Origin: JBBRWV01 sp038248985
Lineage (GTDB): Bacteria > Planctomycetota > Phycisphaerae > WQYP01
Reading direction: 5' to 3'
Assembly: GCA_038248985.1 (NCBI GenBank)
Contig: JBBRWV010000064.1
Coordinates: 1 to 20,982 of the forward strand
DNA length: 20,982 nucleotides
Part shown: piece by piece, positions 1 to 7,648 of the stretch
Position numbering within the stretch: the stretch's first letter is position 1
Layout: the number at the start of each line of letters is the position of its first letter
The notes under the pieces: generated by a model
Told to the model about the DNA's origin: nothing
Seen by the model: only the letters and a program-made list of their open reading frames with translations
The model's database searches: none
Position numbers and translations under genes: made by a program

Positions 1-1339
1 AGATGGTGGGGGTTTGACGGAGCTTTTTGCCGGCGAACTGGGGGAGCCAGGGGCGCTGGGCTTCGAGGAGTTCGGCGGTCATGTCGCGGATTTCTTTAAG
101 GGTGCAGACGGCACCAGTGAGGGGGTCGAGGGCGACGGCGTGGACGAGATGCTCGGGATCGCCGGTGAGGGCGGCCTCGGCGGCGAGGATTTGGACGTTG
201 ATGTTGGTCATGCAGGCGGCGGCACATTGAAGGGGGAGGGCACCGACGACGGTGGGGCGGAGGCCGGTGTCATCGGCAAAGGTGGGGACTTCGACACAGC
301 AGCCGTTGGGGAGGTTGGTGATGAAGTTGTCATTTCGGACGTTGCCCATGAAACGGAAGGGTTTGCCGGTGACGACGGCTTCCATGATCCAGGAGCAGTA
401 TTCGGCGCTGCGGGATTCGATGGCGGTGGTTTCGAATTCGAGGGGATCGTGCTGGGCATATTTTTCGGCCATGGTTTTGCCCCACTTGTAGTAGGCACCG
501 GACTCGCCGCCGAAAGCGGGTTCGTCGCAGTAGAGGGCGAGTTCTTTTTTATTTTTGCGGAACCAGGGAAGATATTCGGAGAGGTGTCCGGTGGATTCGG
601 TCATGAAGAAGCCGAACTGGCGCAGGACTTCGCCGCGGACTTTTTCGTTCTTGTAGTATTCGGATCGTTCGAATTTTTCGCGGAGTTCGGGGTAGAGGTC
701 GCGGCCGTTATGTTCGAGGCGGAGGAACCAATCCATGTGGTTGATGCCGCCGCAAGTGTAGGTGATTTCGGATTTGTCTTTGATGTTGCAGTAGCCGGCG
801 ATGAGGTCGAGGGTGGTTTGGACGCCGTGGCAGAGTCCGACGAAGGGGATGTTGGCGGCTTTGCCGAGGGCGAGGCAGTTGGCGGCCATGGGGTTGGCGT
901 ACTGGAGCATGATGGCGTGGGGCTTGGTGAGTTTTTGCATATCCTGAGCGATACCGACGAGGACGGGGATGTGGCGTTGTCCGCGGAAGATGCCGCCGGG
1001 GCCGAGGGTGTCGCCGATGCACTGATCGACGCCGTACTTGAGGGGGATTTCGTAATCGAGTCCGAAGGCGTCGTTGCCACCGACCTGGATCATGACGACG
1101 ACGAAGTCGGCATTGCGGATGGCTTCCTGGCGGTTGGTGGAGGCGGTGCATTTGGCGGGGAAGCCGTTGTCTTTGATCATGCGGTTGACGAAGGTTTCCA
1201 TGCGGCGGAGTTTGGTTTCGGTAGGGGCCATGAGGGCGAACTCGCTGTCCTGCAAGGCGGGGGTGGCGAGAATGTCGGAGATGAGCGTTTTACAGAAGAC
1301 GACGGAACCGGCACCAATCATGGCAATTTTACGGGGCAT
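1..1339 (-). CDS. GH4 family alpha-galactosidase/alpha-glucosidase-like glycosidase (3' end cut by window)
   Basis: Reading the minus strand from the ATG at 1337-1339 gives 446 open codons that run off the window edge, so only the extreme C-terminus is missing (family length is about 430-480). Seen: N-terminal NAD-binding GAGS (residues 9-12), GDTLGPGGIFR (109-119), the LCHGV segment with Cys170, GINHMDW with His201, and FFMTESTGHLSEYLPWF (244-260). In GH4 enzymes these Cys and His residues bind the catalytic divalent metal, and NAD+ takes part in an oxidation-elimination mechanism that cleaves alpha-glycosides in the cytoplasm. The TESTGHxSEYxPW block resembles MelA/AglA alpha-galactosidases and glucosidases; alpha-galacturonidase is possible. 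A good SD, AGGAGATC, lies just before the start. It is the third gene of a same-strand cluster with the propeller protein and the Gfo/Idh/MocA oxidoreductase, which suggests import-fed sugar catabolism. Exact substrate is not determinable. Confidence 0.93.
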   Translation of the reverse strand, partial: MPRKIAMIGAGSVVFCKTLISDILATPALQDSEFALMAPTETKLRRMETFVNRMIKDNGFPAKCTASTNRQEAIRNADFVVVMIQVGGNDAFGLDYEIPLKYGVDQCIGDTLGPGGIFRGQRHIPVLVGIAQDMQKLTKPHAIMLQYANPMAANCLALGKAANIPFVGLCHGVQTTLDLIAGYCNIKDKSEITYTCGGINHMDWFLRLEHNGRDLYPELREKFERSEYYKNEKVRGEVLRQFGFFMTESTGHLSEYLPWFRKNKKELALYCDEPAFGGESGAYYKWGKTMAEKYAQHDPLEFETTAIESRSAEYCSWIMEAVVTGKPFRFMGNVRNDNFITNLPNGCCVEVPTFADDTGLRPTVVGALPLQCAAACMTNINVQILAAEAALTGDPEHLVHAVALDPLTGAVCTLKEIRDMTAELLEAQRPWLPQFAGKKLRQTPTI

Positions 1340-1415
1340 GGGGATCTCCTTTTGTCCGCCAGAAAACGAAGCGACTGTTGCAGGAAAAGCAGGCAGGCGC
1401 GTGAATGATGGGAGT

Positions 1416-2510
1416 CTACGAACCTTCGTTGAAGAATACATGGAGGCCGTCTTTGCCGGGGGCGATGATGTCGAGGCGGCCAGTTTTGCGGAGGTCGGCG
1501 AGCCAGAAGTGAATGCCGCAGCCGGCACCTACGCCGTGGGGGCCGTAGTCGATGACTTGCTTGGCGAAGCCGTCGCCGGTCCATTTGAAGTAGAAGATGC
1601 CGAGGTCGTCGGCTTCGCCGGCTTCGTTTCCGCAGTGGGCGCGGTAGCGCTTTCCGGTGATGAGTTCGGGTTTTCCATCGCCATCGATGTCGGCCCACTG
1701 GAGGTCATGGTATTGGGCGACGAAGGGATCGATCTGGTGTTTAGTCCAGGAGCGTTTGCCGTTGGCGTCGCGTTTTTGTTGGAGCCAATAGAGGCCGTAG
1801 GAGTGGGCGTGTCCGACAATGATGTCGGCGAGGCCGTCGCCGTTGACGTCCACGACGAGCATGGGGCAGGAGGCATCCCAATGGCCGAGGTCGAATTCGG
1901 GGAGGTGCTCCCATTTGTCGGTGAGGGGAGTGCCGGTGGCCTTGAGGATGCCCTTGATGAAGACAAATTCGCCCTGGCCGTCGCCATCGATATCGCCGAA
2001 GCCGTAGCCGTGGCCGATGGGTTTATCGAAGAGGGTGTGTTTGGAGAATTTGCCGGTGCCTTTGCCGGCGGCGTCGCGGAGGAGTTTGAAGGCGACGAGG
2101 GGGTTGTTGGGAGTGTTGGGGACGATTTCGATTTCGCCATCACCGTCGATGTCCCAGGCGCGGGTGGTTTCGACGTTGCCGACGTCGGTGGCGAGAATGT
2201 GTTCGGGCCATTCGTGGGCGAGATCTTGTGGACATTGGCGCCAGCGGAGGCTGTTGCCCCACCAGCCGCCGGTGATGAAGTCAATTTTTTCATCGCCATC
2301 AATATCGAGGGGGATGGTGGAGAAGTCGTCGTAGTATTCGCCGTAGCGGACGGGGTGATTGCCGATCTGGCGGCGTTTGAAGAAGTCTGGGCCTTGATAC
2401 CAGAAGGCGCCGGAAACGATGTCGAGGACGCCATCGCCATCGACATCCCAGGCACCGGCGGATTCAAAGGTTTCGGCGGAGATGAGGACTTTGCGGAATT
2501 TGACGGGCAT
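1416..2510 (-). CDS. Seven-repeat FG-GAP/VCBS-type beta-propeller protein without signal peptide
   Basis: A 364-residue protein with seven regularly spaced calcium-loop-like repeats of the DxDGDGxxDI type at about residues 22-31, 69-79, 120-130, 173-183, 221-231, 274-284 and a degenerate one at 339-349. Seven repeats about 50 residues apart fit one seven-bladed FG-GAP/VCBS propeller (family knowledge plus inference). Such proteins are usually exported. Here no hydrophobic N-terminus is present, and an in-frame TGA at 2514-2516, two codons before the ATG, rules out a longer version. The SD AAGGTGA overlaps that stop. It lies 58 bases after the Gfo/Idh/MocA gene and 76 bases before the GH4 gene on the same strand, so it is likely co-transcribed with them. 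Its role may be carbohydrate binding or a lyase-like activity, but no catalytic residue can be named. Function unknown. Confidence 0.9.
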   Translation of the reverse strand: MPVKFRKVLISAETFESAGAWDVDGDGVLDIVSGAFWYQGPDFFKRRQIGNHPVRYGEYYDDFSTIPLDIDGDEKIDFITGGWWGNSLRWRQCPQDLAHEWPEHILATDVGNVETTRAWDIDGDGEIEIVPNTPNNPLVAFKLLRDAAGKGTGKFSKHTLFDKPIGHGYGFGDIDGDGQGEFVFIKGILKATGTPLTDKWEHLPEFDLGHWDASCPMLVVDVNGDGLADIIVGHAHSYGLYWLQQKRDANGKRSWTKHQIDPFVAQYHDLQWADIDGDGKPELITGKRYRAHCGNEAGEADDLGIFYFKWTGDGFAKQVIDYGPHGVGAGCGIHFWLADLRKTGRLDIIAPGKDGLHVFFNEGS

Positions 2511-2568
2511 AAATCACCTTTGGAAATTGGCCAGCGGATGGAGGCACACAGAAATATGCGCGGCGCGA

Positions 2569-3627
2569 TTACTTGTTGGCGTCGCGAATTTCGACATAGC
2601 GGCGGGCGACCTTGAGATCTTCGAGGGCGTCCTGGGGTGAGCAAAGGTGGGTGGGGTCGCCGCGAACGGCCTTGATGAAACTGGCGGCCTGACTGCGCAT
2701 GGCGTGGATGCGGGGGAGAGTGGGGGAGTAGGTTTTGCTTTGCTCAGGGGTGTTTTGCGGGGATTCGTGGATGGTGGCTTTGCCGGGCTGGGTGATGGTG
2801 AGGGGGCAGGGGAGTTGGAGTTTCATCCAGCCGTTCTGGAAGGCGACGAAGGCTTCTTCCTGCCAGTCGATCGTGGTGGTGAAGGTGCCAAGTTCCATGG
2901 TGACTTCGACGCCGGAGACGGATTTGCCGGCGGCGATGGTGCCGGATTTGCCGACGTAATCGAGGGAGTAGGCTTCGCCAAGGAGGTAGCGGGTGAGGTT
3001 GATCTGGTGGATGTAGTAATTGACGAAGGAATCATACTGCTGGGAGAATTGAGCATCGGGGCTTTCGGGTCCGTCTTTCTGGATATCGGGATATTTTTCC
3101 TCGGAAGAGATGCATGGGAAATAGCCGTTGCCGACCCAATCGCCGGGGGGCATGACGACACGGACGTGGGTCATTTTTCCGAAGGCGTGGGATTTTTGCC
3201 AGGCGGCGATTTGCTGTTTGAGGTAGAGGGAGGCGAGGTCGGAGCGTTTGTGATAGCCGACATAGAGTTTACCTTTGCCAGCGGTGGCGGATTTGAGGAT
3301 GCGTTCGCCACCGGCGATGGTGCTGGCGAGGGGTTTTTCGGTGATGACGGGGATGCCATATTCGAGGAGTTGGGGGATGAGCTGGCCGTGGGTTTGGAAC
3401 TGCTGGATAGCGACGATGCCATCGAGTTTTTCCTTGGCGACCATATCTTTGTGATTGGTGTAGACGCCGGGGATGCCGTAGCGTGCGGCGACTTTTTTGC
3501 CAAGTTCGGGGCGAAGTTCGGCGAGGGCGACAACTTCGCAGTCATCAGTGAGTTGGGAGTAGTTGATGAGGTGCGCGACCTGGCCCATGCCACCGACGCC
3601 GACGAAACCGATTCTGACTTTGCTCAT
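2569..3627 (-). CDS. Gfo/Idh/MocA family NAD(P)-dependent oxidoreductase
   Basis: A 352-residue protein. The N-terminal Rossmann fold has GVGGMG at residues 10-15, and the family EKP motif (VITEKPLA) has its Glu-Lys-Pro at 97-99. The C-terminal alpha/beta domain contains YYIHQINLTRYL, which resembles the substrate-side His helix of this family. Family members oxidise or reduce hydroxyl groups of sugars, inositols or sugar derivatives with NAD(P) in the cytoplasm. I start at the ATG at 3625-3627 (protein begins MSKVRIGF) because GAGGATC lies just upstream and the Rossmann strand begins there. A start 15 codons further out would add an unrelated hydrophobic stretch. It is the first gene of the minus-strand sugar cluster. 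Substrate cannot be assigned; linkage to GH4 suggests a glycoside-derived sugar. Confidence 0.94.
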   Translation of the reverse strand: MSKVRIGFVGVGGMGQVAHLINYSQLTDDCEVVALAELRPELGKKVAARYGIPGVYTNHKDMVAKEKLDGIVAIQQFQTHGQLIPQLLEYGIPVITEKPLASTIAGGERILKSATAGKGKLYVGYHKRSDLASLYLKQQIAAWQKSHAFGKMTHVRVVMPPGDWVGNGYFPCISSEEKYPDIQKDGPESPDAQFSQQYDSFVNYYIHQINLTRYLLGEAYSLDYVGKSGTIAAGKSVSGVEVTMELGTFTTTIDWQEEAFVAFQNGWMKLQLPCPLTITQPGKATIHESPQNTPEQSKTYSPTLPRIHAMRSQAASFIKAVRGDPTHLCSPQDALEDLKVARRYVEIRDANK

Positions 3628-3726
3628 GATGATCCTCAAAAAAAGAAAACAGGTGCGAGGTGATGGGAGCATTATGGAGCGGATGGGGGTGGGCGGGGAA
3701 TGGCGGGGATTGCGATCATTATGTCA

Positions 3727-3807
3727 TTTATTGCTATGAAGGATTGTCAAAGATGCAGTATAGGAGAATATTCCTACAAATCGAGTATCGTTTATTGCTC
3801 TGAAGAA
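3727..3807 (+). repeat. Pair of imperfect 17-base direct repeats in the divergent intergenic region
   Basis: TTTATTGCTATGAAGGA at 3727-3743 and TTTATTGCTCTGAAGAA at 3791-3807 match at 15 of 17 positions, and their starts are 64 bases apart. They lie in the 273-base gap between the divergently transcribed oxidoreductase and PIG-L genes. This AT-richer patch is the only notable low-GC stretch nearby. They could be tandem operator sites or remnants of a small duplication. Confidence 0.5.
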
Positions 3808-3823
3808 GGAGGTTTGGCGGGCT

Positions 3824-3851
3824 TACTTGAGAAGAGGAGCGGGTTTATACT
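3824..3851 (+). promoter_or_regulatory. Possible promoter of the PIG-L gene
   Basis: A near-consensus -10 hexamer, TATACT, lies at 3846-3851. A poor -35 candidate, TTACTT, stands 17 bases upstream. The position allows a leader of roughly 40 bases before the ATG at 3901. The -35 is weak, so an activator or another start site is possible. Confidence 0.3.
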
Positions 3852-3900
3852 TTGGGGCTACCGGGTGTCTACAAGTTTGGATAACGATGGAATATTGCGT

Positions 3901-4590
3901 ATGAATATTGTTGTGATTGGTCCGCATCCGGATGATCAGGAGTTGGCGATGGGGGGGACGATTGCGTTGTTGGTGGCGCAAGGGCATCGGGTGACGCTGG
4001 TGGATATGACCTCGGGTGAGCCGACGCCGTTTGGCTCGGAGGAGATACGCGTAAGGGAGTCGTCGTCGTCGGCGGCGGTACTGGGGGTGACGCGGGTGCA
4101 GGCGGGGTTTAAGAATCGCGAGGTGGTGTATTCAGTGGAGGCGCGTCATCGGGTGGCGGCGATTTATCGACTGTTGCGACCGGATATTTTATTTTTGCCT
4201 TATCCCCAGGATGCGCATCCCGATCATCTGGCGGTGACGCGGATTTGCGAGGATGCGCGGTTTGACGGGAAGTTGACCAACGCGGGAATTCCCGGCGAGC
4301 CTTACTACTGCAAGCGGATCATTCATTATTTTTGCTCGCACCTGCGGTTCAATTTTCCGGCGACATTTTGTGTGGATATTTCCGCATTCTGGGAGAAGAA
4401 GCTGCGGGCGATCAACTGCTATGAATCGCAATTTCATACAGGGCGGCAAGGCGAAGAGCGTGGCGCGGTGCCACGGTATATCGAAGCGTTGAATCGCTAT
4501 TTTGGCGGGACAATCAATCGGCCGCTGGCGGAGCCGTTTTCGACGGTGGAATCCCTGGGGCTTTCGTCATTGGATGCGATCATTACGTGA
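3901..4590 (+). CDS. PIG-L/LmbE family N-deacetylase (BshB1-like)
   Basis: A 229-residue protein with the zinc-binding signature of PIG-L/LmbE deacetylases: HPDD at residues 9-12 and AHPDH at 105-109, with GGT at 18-20 and TSGEPTPFGS at 37-46. Length and the DxTxGE...EIRxRE layout resemble BshB1, which deacetylates GlcNAc-malate in bacillithiol synthesis. Other members act on N-acetylglucosaminyl lipids or antibiotics, so the substrate is uncertain. No bshA or bshC lies in the window. The frame is open upstream to 3700, but residues there do not resemble the family, and the conserved beta strand begins at MNIVVIGPHPDD. I therefore start at 3901 although the SD is weak. The stop overlaps a possible GTG start of the next frame; the likely pilT-like start is 92 bases downstream. 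Confidence 0.88.
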   Translation: MNIVVIGPHPDDQELAMGGTIALLVAQGHRVTLVDMTSGEPTPFGSEEIRVRESSSSAAVLGVTRVQAGFKNREVVYSVEARHRVAAIYRLLRPDILFLPYPQDAHPDHLAVTRICEDARFDGKLTNAGIPGEPYYCKRIIHYFCSHLRFNFPATFCVDISAFWEKKLRAINCYESQFHTGRQGEERGAVPRYIEALNRYFGGTINRPLAEPFSTVESLGLSSLDAIIT

Positions 4591-4682
4591 GTACGATTGG
4601 GGGAGTTGGCGCTTGTTGCCATCAAGGCATTACCGGATACTATGGGCGTCAGACCAAAAAGATGCACGTGGCAGGTGGAAAG

Positions 4683-5819
4683 ATGTCTATACCAGCGATT
4701 GCGGGCGAATCAGCAGGTGTGCCGGGAGAACTGGCGGCGAAGAAGCCTCGTTTGCAAACTTTTTTGAAGACGGTGGGGGCGGTGAACGGATCTGATCTCC
4801 ATTTAAAGGCGGACACGGTACCGCGGGTGCGGATTGCCGGTGAACTCAAAGTGCTGAAGACCGAAGCGCTGAGCAATGACGAGATCGAAGCGATGGTGCG
4901 GGAGATACTTACTCCGGCGCAAATGGATGAATTTATGGCGCGGGGCGCGCTGGACGTGGCGTATGCGATAACCCGAAATGAGCGGTTTCGCATCAACATA
5001 TTCAAGCAGCGGGGATATACGTCGCTGGCGGCACGGCGCATTAATCCGCGTGTGCCTACGTATGCGGAGTTGCATCTGCCGGAGGTGTTGACCCGGGTGG
5101 CCAATGTGGAGCAGGGGTTGGTGCTGCTGGCGGGCATCACGGGGTCGGGCAAGTCGACGACGATTGCGTCAATGATCGAACAGATCAATGAGAATAAATC
5201 GGTGCATATTGTCACGGTGGAAGATCCGATTGAATTTGCGTTTACGGACAAGAAGGCGTTTATCAATCAGCGGGAAGTGGGGCTGGACTGTGAAAGTTAC
5301 GAGTTGGCGATTCGCTCACTGATGCGCGAGGATCCGGATGTGATTTTGATCGGCGAGATGCGCGATCGGAACACGGTGATGACGGCGATCCAGGCGGCGG
5401 AGACGGGGCATCTGGTGTTTTCGACGATTCACGCGTCTTCGGCGTCAGGAGCGATCACGCGAATATTGGAGTTGTTTCCGCAAGATCAGCACAATCAGAT
5501 TCGGATTGCGCTGTCGCAGAACATACAAGGAATCGTGTATCAGAAATTGGTGCCGGCGATTGATCCGGCGATTCGGCGGGTGCCGGTGGTGGAGGTGCTT
5601 TTGCAGTCGCCGAACACGCGGAAGTACATCATGGAAGGCCGGGAAACGGAGCTGACGGCGGTGATTCGCGGGGAGAAGGGCGCGGGGATGATCGATTTCA
5701 ATGATATGCTTACCGAGCTGGTTTTGAAGGAAGTAATTTCGAGCAAGGAGGCGTTGCTGGCGTCTCCGAACCCGGATGAGTTGAAGATGCGGATGAAGGG
5801 GATCAAGACGAATACATAG
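4683..5819 (+). CDS. PilT-like type IV pilus retraction ATPase
   Basis: A 378-residue protein, close to the usual PilT length. Seen in order: an N-terminal PAS-like domain with GSDLHLK, Walker A GITGSGKST (residues 151-159), Asp box VEDPIEF (179-185), Walker B DVILIGEMRD (219-228) and His box ETGHLVFSTIHA (240-252). All catalytic motifs are intact, and GEMRD with the short N-terminus is typical of PilT rather than PilB/GspE. PilT hexamers hydrolyse ATP at the inner membrane to retract pili. The ATG at 4683 follows GGTGGAAAG and fits the family N-terminus; GTG at 4587 and ATG at 4662 are alternatives. It is followed by a degenerate GspE-like gene and a CvpA-like gene on the same strand. No pilus assembly genes are in the window, so its partner system may differ from classic twitching pili. 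Confidence 0.92.
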   Translation: MSIPAIAGESAGVPGELAAKKPRLQTFLKTVGAVNGSDLHLKADTVPRVRIAGELKVLKTEALSNDEIEAMVREILTPAQMDEFMARGALDVAYAITRNERFRINIFKQRGYTSLAARRINPRVPTYAELHLPEVLTRVANVEQGLVLLAGITGSGKSTTIASMIEQINENKSVHIVTVEDPIEFAFTDKKAFINQREVGLDCESYELAIRSLMREDPDVILIGEMRDRNTVMTAIQAAETGHLVFSTIHASSASGAITRILELFPQDQHNQIRIALSQNIQGIVYQKLVPAIDPAIRRVPVVEVLLQSPNTRKYIMEGRETELTAVIRGEKGAGMIDFNDMLTELVLKEVISSKEALLASPNPDELKMRMKGIKTNT

Positions 5820-5897
5820 CATGGATGCTGCACCGCAGGATGACGTTGATCGTTGAGTGAGCCGGATCGCGGAAACAAGACTTTTTCTGGAACCCGT

Positions 5898-7577
5898 ATG
5901 TTCGAATTTTTGAATCCCATCGTCTGGCTAATCGCGCTGGCATCGTTGATTGCATGGGCGCGTTTCACCACGTTCATTTCAAAAGACGTGGATGACAATC
6001 TGCGGAAACAATCGCCGCTGATGTGGCGTTCCCTCAGCTTGGGCATTTTGCTGTTGATGTTCATCGTATTCGTTTTCATTCCGTCGTTCTGGCTTTCATT
6101 TCCGTTGAATATTTTGATTGCCGGGGGCGGGGTGGCGGGTTATTGGGTGGTGCGCGTGGGGGAACTGGGCAAGCGGGGGCATCTGTTTAAGAAGGCGATT
6201 GATACGGCGAGCAAGGCTTCCAAGAAAGTGGAGGATCGCAGGATCGCGCGGCAGGTGATGCTGACGTACCTGCGGCATGATGATTCGCCGATGCCGTTGC
6301 CGCGGCCCGAAGACCCGGTGGCGGCGGGGCTGGCGACGGCGGATCAGATTGTGATTCAGGCGTTGACGCGGCGCGCGGAGCAGGTGGATCTGGCACCTTC
6401 GGCGCACGGTTACGAGTTGAAGTTCAGCATCGATGGGGTGCCGTCCCCGCAGCCGCAAATGGGACGCACCGCGGCCGAGCCGGCGATCCAGGCGATCAAG
6501 ATATTGGGCGGTTTGTCGCTGGAAGAAAGGCGTCGCCCGCAGGTGGGAAAGTTCAAGACACGCGACGCGGATGGCGTGCAAACGGTGTGGACCGTGCGGA
6601 CGTCCGGGACGACGGCGGGGGAGCGGTTGAATTTGTCGGCGAACGAAAAAGGCAAGTGGGATATGGGGGTCGATCAGTTGGGGATGATCGCGGACCAGTT
6701 GTCGGTGATTCGGGAGGTGGCTGCGGATACGGCGGGAGTAGTGCTGGTGGCTACACCGCGCGGAGCGGGCAGGACGACGACGTTGTATGCGTTGCTGCGG
6801 CAGCATGATGCGTTTACGAATTCGGTGCAGACGCTGGAGACGAATCCGCAGGCGGAAATTCAAGGGGTGACGATCAACCGATTCGATACGCGCAATGCCG
6901 ATGTTTCTTACGCGAAAACTCTCAATTCGCTATTGCTGAAGGATCCGAATGTGTTGATGACGGCGCAGTGTCCGGATGCGGCGTCGGCGGAAGTGATTGC
7001 CCGATACGGCGCGGGCACGGGGGGCGATGCGCGGCGGATTTATGTGGGATTGCCGGCGTTTGACACGATGGCGGCGCTGGAGATGTGGCTGAGCCTGGTG
7101 CCGGACAAGGCGGTGGCGATTGATTCGCTGCGGATGATCATGTCGCAGCGGTTGGTGCGTATTCTTTGCCCGACGTGCAAGATTCCGTATCAGCCGGATG
7201 AAAACACGTTGAAGCGGCTCAATTTGCCGATCGGCAGGAATTTGCAGTCATTCAAGGGGAATTCTGAGCCGCTGGTGGATAAGAAGGGGAACCGGATTAT
7301 TTGTCCGGAGTGCGGTGGGGTGGGATATCGCGGCCGGACGGGGATTTTTGAAGTGATGGTGATCACGGATGAGATCAAAAAGGCGCTGGCGGCGAATGCA
7401 AACACGAACCAGGTGAAGGCACTGGCGCGAAAGAACAACATGATTTTGCTGGTGGAGCATGGGATACGGAAGTTCGCTTCGGGGGTGACGGCAATCAATG
7501 AAGTGACGCGCGTGTTGGCACCGGAAAAGGGTGCGCCGGCTTCGGCATCATCGGGCGTGATGCCGGCGCAAAAATAG
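5898..7577 (+). CDS. Membrane-anchored GspE/PilB-like protein with degenerate ATPase motifs (probable pseudo-ATPase)
   Basis: A 559-residue protein with about three N-terminal hydrophobic segments (residues 3-22, 46-63, 67-85), which standard GspE/PilB lack. The N2-like domain is recognisable (KFSIDGV at 175-181, AIKILGGLSLEERRRPQ, GERLNL). So are the C-terminal zinc cysteines, CPTC (424, 427) and CPEC (469, 472), followed by GYRGRTGIFEVM. Every catalytic motif is altered. Walker A reads ATPRGAGRTTT, with Arg292 for the essential Lys. The Asp box is LETNP (313-317) instead of VEDP. Walker B is NVLMTAQCPD (351-360), with Gln for the Glu of GEIRD. The His box is replaced by a segment without His (about 370-390). 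It probably does not hydrolyse ATP and may act as a membrane scaffold or adaptor for the neighbouring ATPase (inference). I start at ATG 5898, after a weak TGGAA site; a TTG at 5853 is the alternative. Confidence 0.88.
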   Translation: MFEFLNPIVWLIALASLIAWARFTTFISKDVDDNLRKQSPLMWRSLSLGILLLMFIVFVFIPSFWLSFPLNILIAGGGVAGYWVVRVGELGKRGHLFKKAIDTASKASKKVEDRRIARQVMLTYLRHDDSPMPLPRPEDPVAAGLATADQIVIQALTRRAEQVDLAPSAHGYELKFSIDGVPSPQPQMGRTAAEPAIQAIKILGGLSLEERRRPQVGKFKTRDADGVQTVWTVRTSGTTAGERLNLSANEKGKWDMGVDQLGMIADQLSVIREVAADTAGVVLVATPRGAGRTTTLYALLRQHDAFTNSVQTLETNPQAEIQGVTINRFDTRNADVSYAKTLNSLLLKDPNVLMTAQCPDAASAEVIARYGAGTGGDARRIYVGLPAFDTMAALEMWLSLVPDKAVAIDSLRMIMSQRLVRILCPTCKIPYQPDENTLKRLNLPIGRNLQSFKGNSEPLVDKKGNRIICPECGGVGYRGRTGIFEVMVITDEIKKALAANANTNQVKALARKNNMILLVEHGIRKFASGVTAINEVTRVLAPEKGAPASASSGVMPAQK

Positions 7578-7648
7578 TGGCGGCATTTCACAGGCGAGGT
7601 GTGTTCACAAGCGTACAGGAAACTGAAAACCCGAAACTGGAAACACGT

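Noticed and set aside
14..3663. Long plus-strand open frames of 464, 513 and 338 codons opposite the sugar operon
   Set aside because: They are Gly/Val/Asp/Glu-rich mirror images of C-ending codons in the real minus-strand genes, match no family and lack SD sites.
3700..3900. N-terminal extension of the PIG-L protein in the same frame
   Set aside because: Codons upstream of 3901 do not resemble the family, and the region holds the repeats and a -10 box, so it is treated as intergenic.
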